A stretch of 64,000 bases of DNA from Xestospongia muta (Eukaryota; Porifera; Demospongiae; Haplosclerida; Petrosiidae), in contig OY848926.1 of NCBI GenBank assembly GCA_963693285.1, positions 4,696,501 to 4,760,500 on the forward strand. Direction: 5' to 3'. This document shows positions 55,101-64,000 of the stretch, piece by piece. A program made the position numbers and the translations under genes. The number at the start of each line of letters is the position of its first letter. Within the stretch, counting starts at the first letter, position 1. A model generated the notes under the pieces. That model was not told where the DNA came from. It ran no database searches and was given only the letters and a program-made list of their open reading frames with translations.

Positions 55101-58100
55101 TAGTCTAGAGTATAATTGAAGTTTAGGATGAAAGAAAAAAGTAGCAGGTAGTCCCTTGAAATTAAAAGGCTGGAGCTAATTGATGGTGGAAGGAAAATCT
55201 TAGATAAAAAAACCACAGTTAAAACTATAACTCCTTGAACAATTCAATTTAAGATCATAAAAACTGTGTAGTCTATTCGAGCAATTTTTATTTTGTTGTT
55301 CAACTGTAAAAAATGGTAACACCATGTCTTCATTATAGCACATTCAGCAATCACATTCATCAATATCCTATATTATCATCAAACATTGCACTCTATTGTG
55401 TGTTCATTATGCATAGAGGCATTGCCATTGTTGTTATTTTGTTTGAATTCATTTCATAGAAGTACAAAGTACTCCATTTTGAAAGAAAGTTTCCATACTT
55501 GTTAAATAAATGACATCTTACCTAACTCTGTTGATTATTTCACTTTCTCTTTGACTAGCCTTAGCATACTCAGCAAACTAAATGAAAAAAACATTAATGT
55601 TTAAGAACAATTATTGTCATTACATTGTTCTTCACATCATCACATGATGGAAGGAAAACTTCTTTGTCCCACATCTCCTCATATCTGTTACGATCATCAA
55701 CAGTATCAAATAGACAGATTTGGTCTTGTTGATAATTATAACAATTCTAAAATATGAGTTATATAATACTGACAACTTGAATGTTACACCAGATTACCAT
55801 TATCAATCTTTGCATGGCCCTCACAACCATTAAAGAAGTTTCTTCTATTGGCTGATCCAAACTACATTCTAAATGCCACCACATGGCATTCATTTGTCCA
55901 AGGCAGTAATGTCGAACAGCTTGCCAGTCTGAAAGTACTGGTCCCTTGAGCATTTGTGTTGCATTCTTTTGGGTTAATAAACAAAAACAAAATGCAGACA
56001 TGTTTGCCCAAATTAAGAAATAAAGTCCTTGAATTCCAATTATTCCTTTACTGGTTCTTGTGTCATATTCTTCTGGTCTACCGTAACTACCATCATGATT
56101 AAATTCCAAGCCACAATCGTAATGATATGTTCCCCAAAGATTATTAAAATCATACTGAAAAAGGAATTAAGAATACTATCAAATTTCTACTAAGATACTC
56201 ATGTAGGTTTTTGAAAAAGAAATAACTTTTACAAAAATACTATAAATTTAGTGTAAAGAATGTATCTGTCACACAAGCCTGACAGTTATAATGAACATGT
56301 ATCTATCAAGTGTCTTGAAAGGTCAGATTAGAAATTTGTGAAGAAAAGTCAACAACAAGAACATGTTATATAAGTATCAATGTATGCCAGTAAAAATATA
56401 AAGGATGCAATTCAAGGCATTACTATTATCAGGTACATACATACAAAAAGTGCATGAGCTTACCATAAATCCTGTTATTTGCTTCGTTGACATATCCTCA
56501 GGACTAAATACATGATACCAAAGGTGGCACTTTTTCTCAGGGCAAGCTAAAACTGCTGCTATCATATTTGCCATTGCATTTCTCTTTTGTTGTATAGTCC
56601 AATCTACAATATACACCATTCAGTATATTTAGATGTACACACATATATATTTACCTGGTCTGACAGTATCATTAGAAAAGAAAAAGTCATAAATTGGATC
56701 TTCTTCAGTTCCAAGTACCTCATGCATATCAGTATCACTTTCACCAACAACTTGACATTCAGGAATTGATGTTGCCAATCGAATGTTAAAGAAAATTCTC
56801 AGAATTCTACTAACTCCCATTGGCAAATATTCTTTAAGCAATCTTACTTTCTCTCCTAGTAACTCAGAAATTATCTATTATATTGCAAATATTTTATAAT
56901 GACATATATATGCAATACTTTTTTGTTATAAAATTCAAAGTAACATGCCAGCCAAAGACACATGCAGAAAGCATTTGATTTTGGTATGAAGAATGTGCCA
57001 CTTGACAGTTTGAAATCCACTTCAATTTTGTCAGATGAGGTATGACTGCATTTTAATGAATAAAACTATTAAACAGCTCTTTTTACATATCATCATACCT
57101 TTCCTTAGCTAACTCAACCAATTTATCTGGCGATTGTTCTCCACTATGTATCTTTTGTAGCAAATCAATTATATCCTTATAGAACTTTGCTATGGTGGTA
57201 TCCAATGTTGGGTTCACTAAAACAAATGCCAAGTTCCTCTCAGGAGAGCAGGAAGTCTAAATAATTGTTGTTATATATATGAACTAATTACTTTCTCACT
57301 TGTATGTTTTGTCGAAATCCATCCAAACAATGGAAATTACTAAGTAAGTCTTGTTCATTTACTAAAACCTCACTAAACCGCTCTACACTATTTAGACACT
57401 TCCATAAGTGTACACAAAGAAATAATGAGGCTTCATCTTGAATCTCTGGGGTCTCTTTAAGAATTAGTTCATCAAGATCCTTTATAACACGACCTTGTAT
57501 TGCCTAGCAATAAAAGTATTACATATATAATTAAACATATGCATAATGTAATGTTAAGTATAATATGTCATGAAATAATGAGCTGAAGTGCTACTATAAG
57601 ATGTTTTCACAGGCATACATTATATCTAGACTAACTCAAGACAAAATATTCCAAAAGTAATATATAGAACAAACTATCAAAGATTTAAATTTTAAATGCA
57701 TCTAGGGATGGTAATGCCAAGAAGTACAGCTTTAAACTACTTCGTTTAGAGGCATTGAATAGAAGTACAACTATTGAAATATAAAAACTATGTCCTTTGA
57801 TATAGCTAAGATATACATCAATGTACATATACTTCAGTTACAATACTTCTTGCTTCTAATAAAGTTGTTTATGTGCAATATCTTTGATATACTATTATAT
57901 GTAAGGATTTGTGTTTGTAACATTCCTACCTTAATTATTTCTGTACATTTGGCATTGTCATATATTCAAATTATTATCTTACCTTCTTTAACCAAGCATT
58001 AATGACCAGTTTCAGTAAATATTGAAGAAAAACTACTCTATCAATTGATTTAAGAAGCTTCTCACTGTCATCTCCTCCATCCATCTACAAATGTTTATTC

Positions 58101-60506
58101 AAAAAAGAGGTATGCAATGTTTAATTTACATATACCTGTTCATTCAGAGTAATCATAGTCCTTGTAGCTGTTACAGGTTTATAATCAGACAACTCAAGTC
58201 TCTCCAAAACTGTCTTTACATATAGAACTTGTAGCCAAGGCTAAAAACAGTTTTAGTTGATAATATGCAAGTTTAGATAGATTATTTACCAGCATATCAT
58301 TTCCAACAATGGTCATAAGAGATACTGATCCTGCAACACTGCTGGAATTTAATACTTCACCAAGATATTTTCTTGTTTCAAATTGAAATAGATCAAAAAT
58401 ATCTCCATTATCATCTTTGTTTGATCCTAATATCCATGATAGATAAAATCCATAATAATGAGGGGAGATATATTCTAACAAAGGTAATACTGTTTGATTG
58501 TTTCCTTCATTATTTTGATGTTCGTTTGCAATTGCAAGGCCTTTTTCAAAAAACCATATGCAGTCATCTTTATTTGGTGTTATATTACTGGCAAAATAAT
58601 GACTAAAAAGTACTTCAAAAAAGTAGGATATTATTGTAGCAGGAGCAGGTCTCAACTGTTTATAACATTCCTCAGCAATATGTCTTAAAAAGCAAACCTA
58701 TGTGTGAAAATTGAACCTATTAATTATTTATATTAGTGAGGAAACAAACCTCATTCATTGACAAGGAATTATAAGCTGGTTTAACAAGACTAGCAACTTC
58801 TTCTGTGACTTCACCATGAATATGAATCATCAGGTAAATAGCAAGAGTCTTATTATACTTTGATTTAAGAGAATCACATGTTTCATGTATGTCATCAGTA
58901 ATTGACTGTATATTAACCTAAAAAAATTTGGTTTGTTAACTAGCATAGTTAAGTAGTGACTTACAATCTGAAAGTAAGCTTTATACCACACTTGAAGCTT
59001 AGTTGTATCTACATTTTCTGATGATAATAAGAGGTTAAGAGTTTCATCTGCTACATTAATAATGTGTGAAGCCGAATGACTAGGTGCCTTCTGCTCATGA
59101 GCAATCATACTCATCTCCTGTAGACTTTGTCCAGTAGCTGTTGAATTATGTAACATGACAAATGTGGTTATGTTATGCATTATTTTGGTAAATTTTGCCA
59201 AGTCAAGCTGATGGGATTTAGAATATACATGGAGCTGTGCCAGCCAAGGTTCAATTTCTGATTGACAAAACATTTCTTGTAAACTCTGACTTGCCTGTAC
59301 AAGTTCATTGTGCTCCATTGATTCAGAGGTTAAATGGAATTTGTGTTTTGCAAAATCACTATAGAATAGCTCTTTTAATTCTTCAGACTTTTCCAAAGAG
59401 TAAACAAGTGCTCCAATAATTCGCTGCCTTTTAGTGCTTGACTTTTCAAGTCGGACCTAAATAATCACAGATAACTAGTCGTGCATGTGGCTATAAACAA
59501 TAATCATACCTTTTTTGCTTCAACAAGCTTTTCTACAATTAAATTATTCATGATTTCTTCCTTCTCTTCTTTTGATCGTCTAGTTCCATTGTTTGTATTC
59601 ATTATTTTGTTACTTTCTTCTTGAACTTCATCCATTAATTCTTCCATGGTCTTGAGCATAATGCCAAAAAAGGGAAATAAGTAATTTCTGCTCTCTGGTA
59701 CAGGAGTGGATTTACTCAATACATGGAGATCTTGAAGTTTGACTTTACTGTATGTTTTGGTCATTTCAGCATAGAGACTCTTTACTACTTCATTTTCCCG
59801 ATGTTTAAAAAGAATATCTAAATTACAATCTTTGTTTAGTTGAGACAGCATATAGATAACAAAATCTATAAAGAGAGCTTTCACTCTAGTGTGAACATAG
59901 CTTGTCATGCTAAGGGTAGACTGGTGAGTAACAGTGAAATGGGCAGCATCTTCTAGATATTGTTTCATAACTTTAGCTGACCAAAACTGATGAAATGACT
60001 CACAAAGTGCTTCTCCCACAGGCATATTGAATAATTCATCTAGAATTGCTTTTCTCTTGCTAAAAACCATTTGGACATTAAAGGGTCCTCCATTACATCC
60101 TTCTTGCACCCTTGAAGCAATGGCTGGTAGGGAGTCTTTGAGTGCATTTTGGAGTTGAAAGGGCATACTTTCAGAATCTTCAATTTTTAAACAGCATTGA
60201 AAACATTTCTTCAAGTCTAAAAAATTATGAATAGTTTCTAAATTGGCTACAGATCCACAGGCAATACAATCAAGATAAATGTGTTCCCATCCAGTTAAGA
60301 AGAATGACTGGTAGCATGAGGAGTAGAATGATTCGTGTGGAAACAAAAGCAAAGCAACAACTAACTTTTGTTGGTTGGGGTTTTGAAATTCTTTCTGTTC
60401 TACCAAAACACGAAGATGATTGATCATTTCACCAGTAATTTCTGCTTGGTGCATTGTTGCCAAAAAACAAGGAATTGTTGTGCTTTTAGATTGGCAAAAT
60501 GTTTTC
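52134..60506 (-). CDS. Headless RNF213-like paralogue with C-terminal SAM domain
   Basis: Minus-strand exons, including 60506-59510, 59456-58965, 58919-about 58752, about 58698-58291, and so on to a stop at 52134, align block by block with the plus-strand gene from its position about 44180 to the end. Examples: MINHLRVLVEQKE versus MINHLRILVEQKE; HQSTLSMTSYVHTRVKALF versus HQSTLSITSYIQTRIKALF; SDWQAVRHYCLGQMNAMW versus SDYQAVRHYCKSQMNTMW. It ends in its own SAM domain (about 52360-52160). No AAA core, Walker motif, RING or RZ finger is present. Homology begins inside a single large exon of the full copy. The first ATG in frame is at about 60454. All exons I read are open, so it may be expressed; it could also have an unfound 5' exon. 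Two longer introns (about 54845-55520 and 57505-57980) contain nothing recognised. Confidence 0.75.
52160..52360 (-). other. SAM domain of the minus-strand paralogue
   Basis: Encodes LTSSDIIDYLRSINLEKYAS then NFEDIDGDMMVHVVTEKDED and a last helix RVKIISKFKTFVEE. It matches the plus-copy SAM in TS-DI-DYLR, L-KY, DGDMM and KI-KFK, showing the domain was present before the duplication. Confidence 0.82.
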
Positions 60507-60652
60507 TGGAATGATTAACTAATAAGATAATGCATCTGGCAGATTACAATTGAAACATATTGACACAACATACACATCAACTATCATCTGTTGTAATGCT
60601 ATGTACCTAAGTAAGCAGGAATTAATATGTTAATCTTGTCTTGTTTATAGAT

Positions 60653-60655
60653 AGG

Positions 60656-60698
<43 letters not shown>

Positions 60699-60792
60699 GT
60701 AGGTAGGTAGGTAGGTAGATGGGTAGGTGGGTAGGTGGGTAGGTAGGTAGGTACGTAGGTAGGTAGGTAGGTGGTAGGTAGGTAGGTAGCTA
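60653..60792. repeat. (GATA)n / (GGTA)n compound microsatellite
   Basis: Tetranucleotide repeat that changes from gata to ggta with interruptions. It lies 150 bp upstream of the first exon recognised in the headless paralogue. Confidence 0.95.
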
Positions 60793-60799
60793 GTTAGAT

Positions 60800-61795
60800 T
60801 GATATAGTTGCTCGATTTCATTACTGAATGATTTAGAGTTTAAGTCCTTGATGTTCATATTGGACAGTTATCGGAACAGAATTAGGATGATATTGAATAA
60901 AAGGTTCATACAGAACTGTATGTGTATGTGTGTGATTTTGTAAATTGCCATAGCTTATTTTCAATATATGGGAATAGTATCCATATCATTCATGTAGTAA
61001 TTAAGTTGATGCTCTACATCATGTATGTGTGGATACTGTGGAATGTATGATTCATGTAGTAAATTGTTGTGAAGTAAGTGAGTGTCAATTAAGCCTCCAA
61101 ATTCCACAGTAATTTATCTGTTAATTTGAAGACCATATGTTACTGTTAACCCAACCTAATGTCAATGGTTGTTTTGACATTATTTGCTACAGTTGAGTTT
61201 GTTCATGCAAGAGGGAAAGTTATGATAAGAACAAACCATATTGCATTGATATGGTGGCTGTAATGATTTTGTTCTAATATATGATACTATAACTATACAC
61301 AACATATACCATTATACATGTACTATATTAGGGAGACAGGGAGTTGACAAATGGGATGGCTTTGGTTTGTTATCATCATATCAGCAATTAGTGACAGATG
61401 TTTCATTTGGAACAACAATTAAAAAGAGAGCTTCACGGGCAGTGATATGAAAGATATATATATATATATATAGCTAATGCTATTAAAAAGTTGCTGTATG
61501 ATTGTTTAGTATATATAATTAGTGTGTATTACAATAATGAACTAAAGACAGTTCTAAATTGCTACTATTAAAGCAATATTCTCGTATAAGTGTATATTAT
61601 AACTCATTTAGCCTAGCAGTACTAGCTGTTAGACATATTATTATCAACGTGAATTTCCATTTTAAAAAATCTCAATTAAGAGATAAGTTTTATAATCAGG
61701 TAACGCCCATTCTTATTAATTTAATGGTAGTTTGGAACACAAGGACTGGTCTCCAAGACTAATGGCGACAGATAAGCCTCATCTCAGAGTCTATT
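60800..61795. other. Mostly empty spacer with one possible exon remnant
   Basis: No gene supported. At 61330-61445 (plus) a frame reads KWDGFGLLSSYQQLVTDV after a ttattag acceptor-like site, then ends at a stop. It was not linked to any neighbour. Confidence 0.35.
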
Positions 61796-61799
61796 TCAG

Positions 61800-63438
61800 A
61801 AACTAAATTTGTTTCCCCTGCAATCAATGACAATGCAAATGGTTGGTGAACTTGTGAAGTACCTGTTCAATTTAAGATACTCATTTTCTAATGACAATAG
61901 ATTAGAAAGTATAAGAGAAATGTAATCTGTCCTATTTATCATACCTCTTCTTACTTAGGTAGCTGATTGGACTAATAAAAGTAATCTTTATCAAGACGAG
62001 AGAACAGCCAGTATATATCATATATAATGAGTATATTATAGTATATGATATATTATTAGGTAAATATGGTACAGCATATGGAACTGATGGTCAAAGTCAG
62101 ATGTATATGTATCATCGTGAAGAAGATGAGTGAACATTTCAACTTGTGGACACTTCACAACCTCAACGACCTATGCACTATAAACCTAAAGGAAGACAAA
62201 TGCTAGTATGAAAATGAATGTCTTTTCTGTTTATGTCTACACACACACACACTCTCTCTCTCCAGTCAAAGATCTGTCAAGATTAAGAAAAGAGAGAGAA
62301 GATGAACTATATCAACAACAATCTTCTCTGAAAATGAATAAAGAAAAGTTATAATACATTAATTAGTTAGTATTATATTTACTATGTAGGGAGAGAAGTA
62401 AGAAAACCTCTGATCTTATCATCATGTTTGTAATCCAGTAAGTCTCATCTAGTCTTATTCCAAATCTAACTCAACATTTGGGTGTAAATTCTGTGAACAT
62501 GACTATATTCTACTTATCACTATATGATTTATATATGACTACTTTTCAGCCTCAACTATGTCCTCAAGTTCCTTCAGTAGATGCCAAATCTAACTGGATA
62601 ATGGTACGAGAAATTATATTTCCTGAACTGACCAAGTTAAGTTACTTACCAGGAAAACCAGAGGATCTGTAAGTAATGGAACTAGTTATTACTAGTTATT
62701 AAATAATGTTGTCTAGTCATATATGTGGATCTGTTGGATATTATGATGTGAGAAAAGAGAAATCAGTGTCTGTCAAATTTCCTCAAGATCTGGCCAAATG
62801 TGATAAAGTATTTCACACTGTCTCTACATCTGATGATCCTATCATTGAACAGGTCAATATCTCCTTTAGTAGTCTCTCTCTCTCACTCACTCTCTGATCG
62901 TTGTCCTTCTTTATTAGCTCAAGTACATCGTGAACATTGTAAAGTTTTTGCTATTGATGCTATTTTGGCCACTCTAATGACTTGTACACGATATCTCAAT
63001 ATTCCTGGGACATTGTTGTACAGGTAACTAACACTATGTGTGATAATAAAGTATCTGTTTTCTATTTAGTGAGTGTCTGACTGTCTGTTCTTTGATAAGA
63101 GAGATCGTTCTCGATTTGGTTAGTATAAAAGTGACTACTCAATTGATGTACTCATGTTGTATGTATAGGTTTTCTAACAGTTGATGAGACAGCTAAAGAA
63201 CCACCGCAAAATGAAAGTGGTATTAACTCACCACAGAATTTAGCATTTGAAGCAACTTATATCAATCAGAATTTATCTCAACATATATTGATGGTATGAT
63301 CCTGTTAATTATATCAGTTAATATCATAAATCTATTTCTGTTTAGTGATCATTTCGTAGTCATGGTGTACTGAGTTTTAAAGATCCTCACCCATTTGCTG
63401 AGGATAAACTTGACTTAATATCTTTTGTAGCATATAGG
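61800..63438 (+). pseudogene. EIF3D: Degenerate eIF3 subunit D pseudogene (introns retained)
   Basis: A series of exon pieces in the correct order matches eukaryotic initiation factor 3 subunit D: KFVSPAINDNANGW (61803), VADWTNKSNLYQDER (61959), HREEDE (about 62112) then FQLVDTSQPQRP, DAKSNWIMVREIIFPEL (about 62580), YYDVRKEKSVSVKFP (about 62740), KVFHTVSTSDDPI, VFAIDAILATLMTCTR (about 62947), YSWDIVVQ in a shifted frame (about 63004), FFDKRDRSRF (63080), [15 protein letters not shown] (about 63170), [11 protein letters not shown] and DPHPFAED (63390). Lesions: stops replace sense codons after NANGW, after HREEDE and before the VSDCLFFDKR block, and the frame shifts after QFK and after TCTR. 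Retained introns indicate a duplicated, not retroposed, copy. The 3' third is missing from the window. Confidence 0.85.
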
Positions 63439-64000
63439 TATGGTCCATTATACTAAAATCCATCATTTAAGAGTATACTTTTGATACCTATGTAAATATA
63501 AGATTGAAGTGATATTAGTATAAGTTAATAGTTTAATATTAACATAATACTGTGTAACCATTCATTTGCTATAGTGCTAGTTGAGAGTATAATGTGTTTA
63601 TATATTATGGGCCCATGATGCTTTTTGAATGTTATAGTGGACTTAAGTTGTTTTGCACAATACCATCTTATATCACTAGTAAAATAAGCTGCAGTAGTTT
63701 TAACTAACTCATGTACATTTGGTTGTATGCATTAATACATATATGAAAGGCACTAAAGTGCCAAACCTCGCTGCAGTTTCTAAGTTATTTGTAAATGCTA
63801 TGCCAGCTTAGGCCCAGCTATGATGTTACTAGGTAGCATTACAAAAATGAAACAAGGTGTGGTCAAATTATTGATGGATCACGTGATGCACATTGCAAAC
63901 TGTTGTTTGATGACTTAGCATTTCTCTTCAATCAAAGGGAAAAAAGCTTTGTCATTTACCGGGTACTTTGCACTCTGATTGACATATCTGTGAAGCTGTA
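63439..64000. other. Right-edge non-coding stretch
   Basis: No further eIF3d-like exon and no other gene was recognised up to the end of the window. Confidence 0.4.

Noticed and set aside
60455..60463. Start of the headless paralogue at position 60463
   Set aside because: That codon is TTG; the first in-frame ATG is at about 60454, and homology also continues upstream of it to about 60506.

Overview
The window is eukaryotic, animal-type DNA: AT-rich, multi-exon genes with GT/AG introns mostly 45-60 bp long, head-to-head gene pairs, abundant microsatellites and short fold-back elements, and one 200-N assembly gap. Recognisable products (espin-like ankyrin protein, heparan sulfate 3-O-sulfotransferase, JmjC membrane protein, MFSD11/UNC93-like carrier, RNF213-like giant AAA+ proteins, an eIF3d relic) plus the compact gene structure fit a sponge such as the demosponge Amphimedon. 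That assignment is an inference from gene style, not a database match.

Layout. 1-2700 (minus): espin-like gene, running off the left edge. It is head to head, 136 bp apart, with an intronless heparan sulfate 3-O-sulfotransferase gene at 2837-3811 (plus). 4077-5275 (minus): four-exon JmjC membrane protein, head to head with a weak, broken plus-strand gene (5375-7520). 7.5-11.4 kb: gene-poor, pyrimidine-rich and repeat-rich DNA. 11887-28685 (plus): MFSD11-like transporter in about 20 exons, with introns of about 6.1 and 4.3 kb holding a hAT-type element, two fold-back elements, a minisatellite and minus-strand exons of one or two unrecognised nested genes (18.0-22.0 kb). 29333-31355 (plus): four-exon protein of unknown family.

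31.9-60.5 kb holds the most striking feature: two convergent RNF213-like genes. The plus-strand copy (about 31945-51302, roughly 60 exons, about 5,000 residues by estimate) keeps the AAA3 and AAA4 Walker motifs of RNF213. I find no RING finger and no RZ finger in it, and it ends in a SAM domain. The minus-strand copy (60506-52134) is homologous only to the part downstream of the AAA core and ends in the same kind of SAM domain. Its homology starts inside what is a single exon in the full copy, so it looks 5'-truncated, yet its frames are open. From 61800 to 63438 lies a multi-exon eIF3d-like pseudogene with several stops and frameshifts.

The RNF213-like pair is the best candidate for an unusual system: a RING-less AAA+ protein and a partner-like headless paralogue, both with SAM domains, which could co-assemble through SAM-SAM contacts. 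RNF213 is an antimicrobial ubiquitin ligase in vertebrates. A related defence role here is inference only.
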